DNA from: VRUE01 sp963703895
Lineage (GTDB): Bacteria > Actinomycetota > Thermoleophilia > Solirubrobacterales > 70-9
Reading direction: 5' to 3'
Assembly (NCBI GenBank): GCA_963703895.1
Contig: CAVPFX010000003.1
Span: 186,001 to 250,000 of the forward strand
DNA length: 64,000 bases
The translations under genes were made by a program, and so were the position numbers. Within the stretch, counting starts at the first letter, position 1. The number at the start of each line of letters is the position of its first letter. The notes below the pieces were generated by a model that worked only from the letters and a program-made list of their open reading frames with translations, made no database searches and was not told the DNA's origin. Below, piece after piece: positions 51,026 through 60,500 of the stretch.

Positions 51026-52924
51026 CTAGGCTGGGGAAGGAACAAACTCGGGGCCGCGTTGCGCGCCCTGTTCTGAGACAACGATGACCCGGCAGGGACG
51101 CTCGCCCAGAACCGTCTGCAGGGTCTTGTCGTAGAGCGGGCGGCCGTTGCGGTAGCGCAGGCCGACCACTACGGCTGCCGCGTTGATCAGCTTTGCCTCG
51201 TCGGCAATCTCATAACCCGCCTGGCCCGGACGCACGCGCTCGACATGGCCGGTAACGCGCTGACCGCCGATCAGCTTCGCCTGCTCGATCTTGCTCTGTG
51301 CCTCACCCTCCTGCTCGGGCAGCTCGGCGTCGAGCGGTAGATGCGTGGGAACAGTGAGCATAGAGTGGACATGGATGCCCCGGCGGCGCTTGGAGGCGAG
51401 CTTGACCGCGGTCGCGACCATCTCCTCCGAGAACGGCTGATCGTCCTCGAAGGCGACGAGGACCGAGCGGTACTCGATCTCTTCCACCCCCAGCGGCTCG
51501 GGCAGAAGCACCTTGACCGTTTCGGTTAGAGGCAGGCGCTGATTGCGGCGATAGAGCACGTAGACAACGATGCCGAGGACCATCCAACCGACGCCGACCG
51601 CGAGCGTGCGCGGGTTGAGCGCCATCACGACGATCCAGGCAGCGAAGGTGCCGAGGCCGCCGAGAACCGCAGTGAGAGGCACCTCGGTGCCAAACGCGCG
51701 GAAGTTGAGTGGCGGCTTCCAGGGCCGCTCGACACCGGACTGGCCGCGGCGCAGCTGGATCACCGCGATGTGGGCGATGGTGAAGGAGAGCATCGCGCCG
51801 AACGAGTACATCGTCGCCAGGAAGTCGGTCTGACCGGGGATCAGGGTGACGATCGCGATTGCGGCGAAGATCAGGATCGCGATGTAGGGCGTGCGGTACT
51901 TGGGATGGACCTGACGCAGGCTCTCGGGCAACTGGCGGTGCTGTCCCATCGAGTAGGTGAGGCGGGAGACTCCGATCAGGCCGGCATTGGTGGCAATCAG
52001 AAGGATTACCGCTGCCAGCACGCCGACGTAGTAGCGCAGGATTTCGGTGGGACCGGATGAGAGGCCGAGGTTCTCGACGATGCCAAGGATCGGGTCGTCG
52101 GCGAAGGTCGAGCCGAGCTCGGTCGCGTAGTGCCCAGCGGCGTCCTTGACGACCGGCATCGCCGAGAGCGCGACGATCGGGATCAGCAGGTAGAGAGCGA
52201 GGACCGCGATGACCACCAAGCCAACGCTGCGGGGGATTGTCTTGGCTGCGTCTTTAGCCTCCTCGGCCATGTTGGAGATCGTCTCGATCCCGGTGTAAGC
52301 GATCATCCCGACCGCGATTCCCAATGCGAAGTCGCTCCAGGTCGGCGCGACGCCGAGATGGATGTTGTCGACCAGGACCTGAGGGCTGAAGACGAGGACG
52401 AGGCCGATCCCAACCAGCACGACCTGCGTGGCGAGGTCCGCCACGGCGAGGATCAAGTTGAGCTTCGCCGACTCCTCGGTGCCACGGATGTTGATCAGGG
52501 CGAGAGCGAGGATCAGGACCGCGCCGCCGATGATGTCGCCGGGACTCTCCCCGAGCCAGGGCCAAAAGACCGCGAGGTAGTGCGGCACGAAGAAGGCCGA
52601 GATCGCGACCGTGATCGTGTAGTTGAGCATCTGCCCCCAAGCAGCGATGAAGCTGACGAGCTCGTTGAAAGCGTGCCGAGCGAAACTCGAGGATCCCCCG
52701 GCCTCCGGGAACATGACGGTCGCCTCGGCGTAGGTAGCCGCGGTGGCGGCGAAGATCAAGCCCGAGATGACAAACGCGACCGGGGTCAGGCCCAGTGCAA
52801 ATGCCGCAGTAACGCCGAGGGCGTAGTAGATCGAAGAGCCGACGTTGCCGTAGGCGGCGGCGAACAGCGCACCGACGCCATGGACGCGGCTCAGCGACTC
52901 ATCGCGGGGGATTCGCTGGGCCAT
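51026..52924 (-). CDS. APC-superfamily permease with C-terminal UspA-like domain, second copy
   Basis: The 632-residue protein parallels the permease at 47957. About 12 helices form an APC core (GVGALFAAAYGNVGSSIYYA, GGSSSFARHAFNELVSFIAA, IAYTGIETISNMAEEAKDAA). From about residue 480 a UspA-like domain follows (IEYRSVLVAFEDDQPFSEEM ... INAAAVVVGLRYRNGRPLYD ... GERPCRVIVVSEQ). Identity to the first copy is moderate, so the duplication is old. The ATP-binding Ser/Thr after the last glycine is missing, as in the first copy. The substrate is unknown: amino acids or K+. It is a single-gene unit between two family A genes. Confidence 0.88.
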   Translation of the reverse strand: MAQRIPRDESLSRVHGVGALFAAAYGNVGSSIYYALGVTAAFALGLTPVAFVISGLIFAATAATYAEATVMFPEAGGSSSFARHAFNELVSFIAAWGQMLNYTITVAISAFFVPHYLAVFWPWLGESPGDIIGGAVLILALALINIRGTEESAKLNLILAVADLATQVVLVGIGLVLVFSPQVLVDNIHLGVAPTWSDFALGIAVGMIAYTGIETISNMAEEAKDAAKTIPRSVGLVVIAVLALYLLIPIVALSAMPVVKDAAGHYATELGSTFADDPILGIVENLGLSSGPTEILRYYVGVLAAVILLIATNAGLIGVSRLTYSMGQHRQLPESLRQVHPKYRTPYIAILIFAAIAIVTLIPGQTDFLATMYSFGAMLSFTIAHIAVIQLRRGQSGVERPWKPPLNFRAFGTEVPLTAVLGGLGTFAAWIVVMALNPRTLAVGVGWMVLGIVVYVLYRRNQRLPLTETVKVLLPEPLGVEEIEYRSVLVAFEDDQPFSEEMVATAVKLASKRRRGIHVHSMLTVPTHLPLDAELPEQEGEAQSKIEQAKLIGGQRVTGHVERVRPGQAGYEIADEAKLINAAAVVVGLRYRNGRPLYDKTLQTVLGERPCRVIVVSEQGAQRGPEFVPSPA

Positions 52925-52985
52925 CAGAACTCAACTCGAGAAGCCATCTGGTCCGAAATATACGGCTAACAGCTGCCCAGCTAGC

Positions 52986-53012
52986 GGGCGCCGCCTAAGT
53001 CAGGCGACGCCC
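52986..53012 (-). terminator. Hairpin after the family A gene at 53029
   Basis: An 11-position stem (52986-52996 with 53002-53012, one wobble) closes on a five-base loop and lies 16 bases after the stop codon. No T-run follows, so termination may be weak or Rho-assisted. Confidence 0.5.
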
Positions 53013-53028
53013 AAACTCCCTTGCTGAC

Positions 53029-53730
53029 CTATCCAGCTACTCCAGACCATTTCAGACCAGTATGTGTGGCCCCGGTAAGAGCCACCAAAGCGCTGCCATC
53101 TATCGTGGCAGGCTGACCTAACACAGTAAGTGTCGTCCCAGGGCCTTGTTCCATTAAATGGTCAACCAATTCAGTGGCTGTCGCACCTTTACAGTCCTGA
53201 GCGTTGAAAACGCCTTCAACGGGCTCGAATTCACCGATTGCGCAGAGTTCACCCAATTCTATCGTCACCCAAACGGTTCCAGTCTCAGGTTTAAGCTGAA
53301 CTACCGGAACTCCTGCCGATTGTAAAAGCAGTAACCCTAAGAAATTATTGGTTCTTATGGTCCCTGAGGGCTCAGTGGACGTCTTCGGTTTACAGTTTGC
53401 ACTAACTGTCCCGTTGAGCTTTGTAAGGCACCCTTCGAATTGGGCAACACCTTCTGTCGTGCTACCAGTGGTCTTTAGTTTTGCGCCACTAAGTTTGATA
53501 GTGGTGCATAAAATCTCAACTTTAACGCCACTTTTAGTAGTGAATAACAAGCTGCCAGTTTTGTTCTCAACTTCTTTGATCTGAGCCTGTGGCAGTAAGG
53601 TCGAATTGACGTTGGCTCCGTTCACACGCCAATTGGCCGTCGGTTCTGCTTGGGCAGAGGCGGCAAACGCAATCAGGCCAAGAACTGCTAGCAAACTGAG
53701 TCCAATAGCTCTACGCGTGTTGAATTGCAT
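53029..53730 (-). CDS. A+T-rich secreted protein, paralogue family A
   Basis: This 233-residue protein has a signal peptide (LSLLAVLGLIAFAASAQAEP). The family blocks are NWRVNGANVNSTLLPQAQIK, EVENKTGSLLFTTKSGVKVE, QFEGCLTKLNGTVSANCKP, LGELCAIGEFEPVEGVFNAQ, DCKGATATELVDHLMEQGPG and PATIDGSALVALTGATHTGL, ending KWSGVAG. It is the closest match to the copy at 508. Paired cysteines (GC...NC and LC...DC) suggest disulfides. It is richer in A+T than its neighbours. A decayed copy on the other strand begins about 220 bases beyond its start. Function unknown. Confidence 0.85.
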   Translation of the reverse strand: MQFNTRRAIGLSLLAVLGLIAFAASAQAEPTANWRVNGANVNSTLLPQAQIKEVENKTGSLLFTTKSGVKVEILCTTIKLSGAKLKTTGSTTEGVAQFEGCLTKLNGTVSANCKPKTSTEPSGTIRTNNFLGLLLLQSAGVPVVQLKPETGTVWVTIELGELCAIGEFEPVEGVFNAQDCKGATATELVDHLMEQGPGTTLTVLGQPATIDGSALVALTGATHTGLKWSGVAG

Positions 53731-53787
53731 TATCTTAATTTCCTCTCATTGAGTTACGGTATTTGGCAGCAAGAAGTCTCTTGCTGC
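53731..53787 (-). promoter_or_regulatory. Conserved leader of family A (third copy)
   Basis: On the minus strand a perfect 9-bp hairpin (GCAGCAAGA/TCTTGCTGC, 53766-53787) is followed by ACCGTAACTCAATG (53747-53760), GAGAGG and an A+T-rich spacer to the ATG. Twelve of the 14 motif bases are shared by at least two of the three leaders at each step, and the 17-base distance to ATG equals that of the first copy. Confidence 0.6.
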
Positions 53788-53950
53788 TTGCATTGACAAT
53801 GTCACGCAAACCAGAGTTACGCAAGTTTCGCGGAGTGTTCATAGGGTTTCCCGGCCATTGCGCTGAGCAAAGCTCAAGCCATCTTCTCTGGCCCCTGTGC
53901 TCCATAAGACAGCAAGCAAACTCGAGTCCTGCGAAATCGCACTCCTTTGA

Positions 53951-54064
53951 AACGGGTCCGTTAACTTCGCTGAAGCCCTCGGCCAGACAGCCACGATCGA
54001 CGGCAGCGCAAGCTTCAGCCTGATCGGCGGGCACTTGGGTCGGGAATGGAAAGGATCTGCCTGA
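53951..54064 (+). pseudogene. Decayed C-terminal remnant of a family A secreted protein
   Basis: On the plus strand, opposite to the intact copies, codons 53951-54064 read NGSVNFAEALGQTATIDGSA, then FSLIGGHLGREWKGSA and a stop. This aligns with the family A ending (EALSVPATLDGSA ... LAGATHKGLNWSGLPA). An in-frame stop lies directly upstream and no matching N-terminal part is intact in 53790-53950. The 396-base gap 53731-54126 thus holds a leader, this remnant and a terminator. Confidence 0.65.
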
Positions 54065-54067
54065 ACC

Positions 54068-54098
54068 CAAAAGCGCCGGGGCTCCCGCCCCGGCGCTT
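54068..54098 (-). terminator. Terminator of the secreted-protein operon
   Basis: An 11-bp perfect stem (54071-54081 with 54088-54098) is followed on the minus strand by TTTTGGGTT. It lies about 28 bases after the stop at 54127 and closes the run of minus-strand secreted genes. Confidence 0.7.
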
Positions 54099-54126
54099 GG
54101 TCCAACGTCTTGCCTAGAGCCTCGCC

Positions 54127-55023
54127 CTAGGGGTTTTCCGCGTCGTTTAGCCGCACCGCCGCGGCAGCGGCGATGTTGAGCGTGTTTTTGAGGATCGCGG
54201 TGTTTTTGCCCGCTGCCGCAGGAAGACCCGAGGCGGCGTTGATGATCGGGTTGAGGATCAGTTCCGCTGGGAACCCGCCGCAGCCCGAGGCACCGGGAGC
54301 AGACCAGGCGTTGTCGACCAGGACCGCTTCTTTGCTGACGGCGATCGAGCCTTCCTCGAGGAATTCGATGAAGCCCGCTTTGCCTGAGATCGGTTTGTTG
54401 GGAGCGGGCGGTGCGGTCGTGCCCGTGGTCAGGTTCCAGGTCAACGGCGAGCCGGTCGAGCCGACGTAGCAGCCGGAGCCCAGGAACGGGTTTTCCAGGT
54501 GGGTCTTGACCGGCAGCTTCAGCGCTACGCCTTCTTCGGCGGCGAGGTTGTTTTCAGAGACCACGATCTCGGTCGCGGGCCGGGCCAGTTCAAGCGTCGC
54601 GTTGAGCCCGGTGAGACCGTTTTCGAAGGTCACTTCGCAGGCGAGGCGCAGGAAGAAATCTTTGATTTCTTTGCAGTTGACGATGCCCGCGAGGCCGCCG
54701 GGTACCGGCTGGGGGGTTTTGGAGAGCGTGATGCCATTGGAGGCGGCGAAGAAGGGCGCGTTGCCTTCGACCTGTTTACCGGCGCCGCCCTGCAGGGTGA
54801 CGGGGTTGACGATCGGCACTTTCTTGGAGCCGAGCACCACTTCGCCTGAGTTGGTCACGGATAGAATGCATTTTTTGACTTCCAGGTTTTTATAGGGGCA
54901 CTGGCCGAATTTGACGTAGTTGCCGGTCAGTTTGGCTTGTGCGGTGGTGGCGAGGCCAAAGACGGCCAGCGCCGCGATCAGGAGTGCCGCGAAGGCCCTC
55001 CCCTTGCTCGATCGGGTTCTCAT
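54127..55023 (-). CDS. Secreted protein, paralogue family B
   Basis: From ATG 55023 the product is 298 residues with a signal peptide (AFAALLIAALAVFGLATTAQ). The mature start KLTGNYVKFGQCPYKNLEVK with KC soon after, GEVVLGSKKVPIVNPVTLQG, GAGKQVEGNAPFFAASNGIT and EIVVSENNLAAEEGVALKLP define family B, shared with the gene at 56555. A loop GSGCYVGSTGSPLTWNLTTG precedes a C-terminal AAAAAVRLNDAENP. I recall similar proteins only from Thermoleophilia. The Cys pairs suggest an exported, disulfide-stabilised beta-rich fold. Function unknown. It is last in the operon. Confidence 0.85.
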   Translation of the reverse strand: MRTRSSKGRAFAALLIAALAVFGLATTAQAKLTGNYVKFGQCPYKNLEVKKCILSVTNSGEVVLGSKKVPIVNPVTLQGGAGKQVEGNAPFFAASNGITLSKTPQPVPGGLAGIVNCKEIKDFFLRLACEVTFENGLTGLNATLELARPATEIVVSENNLAAEEGVALKLPVKTHLENPFLGSGCYVGSTGSPLTWNLTTGTTAPPAPNKPISGKAGFIEFLEEGSIAVSKEAVLVDNAWSAPGASGCGGFPAELILNPIINAASGLPAAAGKNTAILKNTLNIAAAAAVRLNDAENP

Positions 55024-55073
55024 ATCTCCCTCATTCCTTGTTTGCATGATTGACACGGGAAGAAGCTTTGGGC

Positions 55074-55938
55074 TCAGCCGCGTTCATAGACCGCGGGGAG
55101 CAGGCCGACGTTGCCCGAGACGTCGAGGATCTCTTGGCGCAGTGCCAGCGGGTCGAAGCCGCGCTGGGGCGAGAGGCGGCGCGGTAGCGCGTAGAGGGCG
55201 AGCATGTAGGTTTCCCCGGCGCCTTGGGGGCAGATGGAGTAGCCGAGGCGACCGAAGCCGTTGGTGCCAACGATCGCGCCGGCGGGCAATTTGCCCGCGG
55301 CGATTTCCTCCAGCTCGGGGTCGATGCCCGCCAGCGCCCAGTCGAAGAAGATCTTTTCGTTCACCGGCGCCACGTTCATCACGAAGAGCGCCAGTTCGGC
55401 GCTGCCCGCCGGCACCCCTCCCCACTTGAGCTGGGGCCAGCTGTCTTTGCCATCGCAGGTGTAGGTGGGGTCGAGGCGGCCGAGGTGCCCGGCGGCGGCA
55501 ACGATCGCGGGGCTCCTAAGGCTGATGTCGGCGACCGTGGCTTCCTGCACCTCTTCTGGGCTCGGCGCCTGCTCCTTTTGGCCCTTCGGCGCGGCGATGC
55601 GGGGGCCGTGCTTGGCGCCCTGCCCTGGGGGAGCGCCAGAAGAAGAGGAAGCTCGAGGAGTCGCCTGAGTGAGAGGAGGAGGACTGCTTGGAGCCCTGGG
55701 CCCCCTCCCCCGCGCCGGTGGCGGCGGGGTTGGCCGCGGTGCCTCCTCCTTGTCCTTGGGCGGCCTGAGCCTGAGCGGAGGTCTCAGCGGCGGCGGAGCC
55801 GTCGCTTTGACCCTCGGAGGAGCCCCCGCCGCAGCCGGCGAGGGCAAGTGCCGCAACCGCGAGCGCCAGGGTCGCCCTGGCGCTCGCGGTCTTGGCGAGG
55901 GGCGCTAGGAGACTGATAGCGCCTGTTCTCTGTGCCAC
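55074..55938 (-). CDS. PEBP (YbhB/YbcL) lipoprotein, one frameshift
   Basis: The N-terminal frame from GTG 55938 gives a signal and lipobox (ATLALAVAALALAGCGGGSS), then a Ser/Gln/Gly linker. At about 55650, in a Ser-rich stretch, the frame shifts. The rest is a phosphatidylethanolamine-binding-like domain: LDPTYTCDGKDSWPQLKWGG, VPAGSAELALFVMNV, FFDWALAGIDPELEEIAAG, GTNGFGRLGYSICPQGAGET and YMLALYALPRRL. The shift is probably one extra base. YbhB-type proteins bind small anions or lipids; this one would sit on the outer face of the membrane. The start overlaps the end of the preceding gene by 34 bases. Confidence 0.8.
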
Positions 55939-56525
55939 TGGAATGCTTCGGTCGGGAAGAGCCCGTTCCATTCGATTTTCTGGCTCAGCGCTTTCAGTTC
56001 TGTTTTGGAAGCGCTCAGGGTGCTCGCATTGAACGTGGCGGTTTCCGCGGTGTTGTCGATCGACCCACCGGCGGAGCCCGTCACGGTGACCAGGGTTTCG
56101 CCCAGCACGCAGGCTTCGCCGCCATAGAGGATGCCGACTTTGACACCTTCGATGATGATGTAGGGGGTTGCGCCTACCGTGGTCAGTTTCGATGCCCACG
56201 GCAGTTTTTCCGCGCCGATTTTGTCGACGGTGCAGAATTTGCTGTTCGTGGTGCAGGTGTAGAGGGGCATTTCGGTGAGGCTGCCTTTGCCGGTGCCCGC
56301 CGAGTTTTCGATCGTTAGCTTGTAGAGGAAGTTTTCACATTTCGTGGTCAGTCCCGGAACGGTCATCGAGCTTTCGATAGCTCCACCGAGGACCGTTTCG
56401 GTTCCTTCCAGCGCTTTGGCTTCGAACTTCCAGGCAGGTGCCGCGCTCGCAGTGGTGGCGAACAACGCGCAAAGCACCGCCAGGGCCGCCAGGGCGGCAC
56501 CGATAGCTGTCTGCTTCTTTCTCAT
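55905..56525 (-). CDS. Secreted protein of unknown function
   Basis: The 206-residue protein has a signal peptide (MRKKQTAIGAALAALAVLCALFATTASA trimmed: core GAALAALAVLCALFATT). Its mature part is beta-rich (APAWKFEAKALEGTETVLGG, TTKCENFLYKLTIENS) with four cysteines, two close together in YTCTTNSKFCTVDK and one in GGEACVLGETLVTVTG. It ends IEWNGLFPTEAFQWHREQAL. The ACVLGE/TVTG segment recalls the LCSIGE/KVTG segment of family A, so the two may be distant relatives. It lies between the two family B genes in the operon, 29 bases after the upstream stop. Confidence 0.8.
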   Translation of the reverse strand: MRKKQTAIGAALAALAVLCALFATTASAAPAWKFEAKALEGTETVLGGAIESSMTVPGLTTKCENFLYKLTIENSAGTGKGSLTEMPLYTCTTNSKFCTVDKIGAEKLPWASKLTTVGATPYIIIEGVKVGILYGGEACVLGETLVTVTGSAGGSIDNTAETATFNASTLSASKTELKALSQKIEWNGLFPTEAFQWHREQALSVS

Positions 56526-56554
56526 CTCAGATCATCTCCTTGCGCAGTTCTCGC

Positions 56555-57439
56555 CTAGGGGTTTTCTTCGTTGTTGAGGCGCACGGCAGCGGCGGCGGCG
56601 ATGTAGATCGTGTTGTTGAGGATCGCCGTGTTGTTGCCGGCCGTCGTGGTGCCCAGCTGCGCGTTGATGATCGGGTCGACGAGGAAGGAGAGGATCCCTC
56701 CGCAGCCGGCCGCTTTGGGCGCAGACCAGGCGTTGTCGACCAGCTTGGCTTCTTTGAGGAAGGCGATCGAGCCTTCGGCAAGGAATTCGATGAAGCCCGC
56801 TTTGCCGGTGATTTTGCCGTTCGGCGCCGGTGGGGCGGTGGTGCCCGTGGTCAGGTTCCAGGTGATCGGCGACGTGGAGGATCCCACGAAGCAGTTTTTG
56901 CCCAGGAAGGGGTTTTCCAGGTGCACCTTGACCGGCATTTTCAGCGCCACGCCTTCTTCGGAGGCGAGGTTGTTTTCCGAGACCCTGATTTCGGTCGCGG
57001 GCTTGGCCAGTTCGAGGGTCGAGTTGACCCCGGTCAGGCTGTTTTCAAGGAAGAATTTGATCAGCGCTTTGACCAGGAACGGCGAGGAGGCGTCGGGCAC
57101 GATGCCGAGCAGCCCGCCGGGGACGTTTTGCGGCGCTTTGGAGAGCGTGATGCCGTTGGCGGCAGCGAAGAAGGGCGCGATGCCTTCGACCTGTTTACCG
57201 GCACCGCCCTGCAGCACCACCGCTTTTTCGATCGGCACTTTCTTTTTGCCGAGCACCACTTCGCCTGAGGTGGTCGTCGAGAGCAGGCATTTTTTGACTT
57301 CCAGGTTGGTGTAGGGGCACTGGGCGAATCTGGTGTAGTCGCCGGTCAGTTTGGCCTGTGCCACACCGGCCAGACCGAGCGCGGCGAGCGCAACGGCAAG
57401 AAGCGCCGTCGCCAGCGCCCTCCCTCTGTGCTTTTGCAT
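56555..57439 (-). CDS. Secreted protein, paralogue family B
   Basis: The 294-residue product has AGGAG upstream of its ATG and a signal peptide (ALATALLAVALAALGLAGVA). It shares with the gene at 54127 KLTGDYTRFAQCPYTNLEVK, GEVVLGKKKVPIEKAVVLQG, GAGKQVEGIAPFFAAANGIT, VSENNLASEEGVALKMPVKV, ENPFLGKNCFVGSSTSPITW and the ending AAAAAVRLNNEENP. The copies are similar throughout, so this is a tandem duplication with two genes inserted between them. Probably external. No enzyme motif is visible. It is the first short gene below the 1100-residue protein. Confidence 0.85.
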   Translation of the reverse strand: MQKHRGRALATALLAVALAALGLAGVAQAKLTGDYTRFAQCPYTNLEVKKCLLSTTTSGEVVLGKKKVPIEKAVVLQGGAGKQVEGIAPFFAAANGITLSKAPQNVPGGLLGIVPDASSPFLVKALIKFFLENSLTGVNSTLELAKPATEIRVSENNLASEEGVALKMPVKVHLENPFLGKNCFVGSSTSPITWNLTTGTTAPPAPNGKITGKAGFIEFLAEGSIAFLKEAKLVDNAWSAPKAAGCGGILSFLVDPIINAQLGTTTAGNNTAILNNTIYIAAAAAVRLNNEENP

Positions 57440-57510
57440 GACTCTTATCTCCTGTCTTCATTTGCTCGATGGACTGGGACATGTGCTGCGGTGAAGCTCT
57501 GTGGGGCGGG

Positions 57511-60500
57511 CTAGGCGCCTTTCCCCTTCTTGGCGCCGCCCTTCCCTTTTTTCCCGCCTCCGCCCTTCTTCCCCCCGCACTGCGCCTGCATCTGCGGCAT
57601 CGAGTCGGAGACCTTGCCGCTTTGGGCGTCGAGGGCGAGGGTGGCGCGATGGACGCCCTTGCAGATGTCGGTCGAGTTCTGGAAGAGGCCCTTCTTGGCG
57701 CCCTGGGCGGTGAGGAGGACCTTCGACAGCGGCGCGTCGGGGACCGATTCGAAGCGCACCCGCAGGCCGCCTTTGACCGAGTCCACCCGCCCCGCGGCCT
57801 CGAAGAAGAGCGGCTGGTAGGCGGGGCCGCGCAAGACCAAGACCGCGTCGGGCAGCTTGTGGGAGGAGGAGCGCAGGTAGACCGGGCCTTCCAGGGGGTA
57901 GTCCAGCAGCGGGCTGAAGGCGCGCACGTGGCCGTAGACCGAGCCCGCCGGGCACTGCTCGGCGGCGAACTGCACGCGGGTGCAGATCGTGCGGAAGTGG
58001 GCCTGGTCGATGAACTCCGATTTGGGGAAGGTGAAGGAGATCGCCGCGGTGTTGGCTTCGCCCGCCTTGGCGGTGAAGACGCTCTTCAGTCGCGGGTGCC
58101 CGCCGCGGTGGGTCGGGCCGAAGAGCTTCGCGGTCAGCTTTGGCTTGTAGGGGAGGGACTTGCAGCCGCCGACCTGGAAGCGCTGGGCGAGCGGGGCGGC
58201 CTGACCGAGGGTGGAGATCGCCTGCCCGCCGAAGGACTTCTCCGCGCAGGAGGTCGGGTTGAGGGTGAAGCCGGGGCGATCGGCGCGCACCGCGACCGAG
58301 CGCAGGTCGATCGGCACCCCCTGCAGGATCTGGGGCAGGGGATCGGAGACGACGCGGCCCTGGGCGGTGACGGGATCGAGGTAGAGGGCGCTTCTGATCA
58401 CCACCGTGCCGAGGTCGAAGGGCCCGGCGATCGCCGGGACGATCGCCACCAGGCTGATCGGGGCGCCCTTGTAGGGGCCGGCCAGGTAGGCGCGACCGGA
58501 GGTGTAGTAGGGGGTCGGGCCGGCGCCGGCGGCGCCGAGCACGCTGGCGATCTCAGAGGAGGCGGGGCAGCTGGGGTCGGCGAGCTCGAGCGCGCCTTGC
58601 TCGGGGGCTTCGCGCGAGCGCGCCTTGGCGATGTCCTGCTCAGAGCAGCTGGCGACGCCGGCGAGCTTGGCCGAGAGCCCGGTGGGCAGGGTCGCTTCGA
58701 TCCGCCCGATCCGCTGGGAGCCGTCTTCGCGGCTGAGCTTGAACAGCAGCGGGCTGTACTTGCCGGCGGCGGGATTGAGCGTGCCGGCGGAGAGCTTGGG
58801 GGCGTTTGGCATCTGCGCCTCTGCGGCGGGGCAGGCCCCGCCGCTGGGGGCGGCGGCGATGGCGAAGGAGCTGGCCGGGGTGGCCTGGGCCCCGCTCCAG
58901 GCGCCCAGCTCGGCGGCGGTTGAGTAGTTGCCGCAGGTTGGCGGGGTGATGAAGGCCCCGCGCGGGCCGCCGAAGAGGTGGACCGAGACCTCGCTCAGCG
59001 GCATCTCGGGGCTTTCGCGAAAGGAGGTCGAGACCTGGCCGCTTTGGGGGTCGAGGTGGCCCTCGCCGGCCAGCTTGGCGACGATGCCTGTCTTCGGGTC
59101 TTCGATCGCCAGGTAGACGGCGATGAGGGAGCCGAAGGGGTTTTGGAAGGGCTGGGCGATGTAGATCGAGCCCTGGAGGGGCTCGAGGATCGCCTCGCCT
59201 TCTTCTTCTTCGACTTCGTGGTCGGCGTTTCTGCGCACCAGGGCCGGCGAGGTGACCTCCACGGTGCCGAGCTTTGCCGCATTGGGGCAGCTTTGGGGAT
59301 CGTCGGAGAAGTGCGGGGTCCCCCCGCTCGAGCTCAGGTAGCCGATCTGAGACAAGGAGCAGGCGCCCAGGCCGCCGGCCTGGGAGGGGTTGACGACCAT
59401 CCCGGCGGGGAAGCGGACCGTGGCGTCCTTGAGGATCGCCGGCGAGCGCGACTCGAAGGCGGTGTCGGTGGGCTGGCGCAGGGTGAAGTCGAGGCCCGAG
59501 GGCGAGTCGGAGACGTCGGTCGTCGGCTGGGCTTCGATCGCCGGCTCGAACTCCAGCTCCTCGCAGCCTTCCAGCAGGGCCGGGTCGCCGCCGAGGCCGG
59601 CGCTTTCATAGCTGGCGCGCTGCAGGGCGGCGGGCGGGCTCGGTTCCTCCCAGCTGTCGGCGAGGACTTCGAACAGCGAGGGGGCGCCGGTGCACTCGCC
59701 GGGCATTGCCAGGAAGGCCTCGCCGCGGTCTTCGACCGGGCAGGCGCCGCCGAAGGTGCCGCATCTGCCGCGGATCTCGTCGTGGGCGGCCTCGGTGGGG
59801 TTGCCCCAGACCTGGGCTTGGACGTTGAAGATCGGCTGCTGGCCGAAGGCGATCACGTCGCGCGTCGCCACCTGCACGCCGTAGTCGCTCTCGGTGCGCA
59901 GCGAGCCCTGGGCGTGGACGAAGACGCCGATGTTGGCGACGTTGGTGGCCAGCTCGGCGGCGGAGCCGGGGGGCGGGACCATGTTGTAGAGGTTTGAGGT
60001 GAGGACGTCGGAGATGCCGACTTCCCCGGCCAGGGTGGTGACGTCGGCGACGCCGACCTGGGAGGCGTCGGGGCAGCCCTCGGAGCTAACTAGCTCGGCC
60101 TCGGTGCAAAGCGCCTTGGAGGCGCCGGGGAAGCCGACCATGCCGCGGGGCAGCTCGACGTAGAAGTTGCGGGGATGGCCGTCGTTGGTGACGCCGTCGC
60201 CGGGGTTCTTGGTCGGGAAGCCGAAGAAGACCGTCTGTTGGTAGGGGTGGGCGCCGGCGAGCAGCTCGGCTTCGGCGTCCTCGTCGGTGGCGGGGGCTTT
60301 GAAGCCCGGCAGGAAGTCGAAGGGGACCGCGTCTTCTTGCACCGGGGTCGGCGAGGAGGCGGCGATCGCCTGGGTGGCGCCGCCGCCGGAGATCGTCGCT
60401 TGCGTTGTGAGCACTTCCTCGGGCGCTCCGCTTGGGATCGTCACCCCGACTTTGACCCGGAAGAGGTAGCCGGGGTGGAAGGCTTCGGCGGTCTTGCAGG

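Noticed and set aside
53735..54105. Minus-strand and plus-strand short frames of 86-111 codons
   Set aside because: They have no signal peptide or recognisable pattern. The only supported reading in this gap is the short family A remnant at 53951-54064.
55516..56199. Longer minus-strand frame extending the PEBP lipoprotein upstream
   Set aside because: The extension is an out-of-frame reading of the secreted gene at 55905. The lipoprotein signal begins at about 55938.
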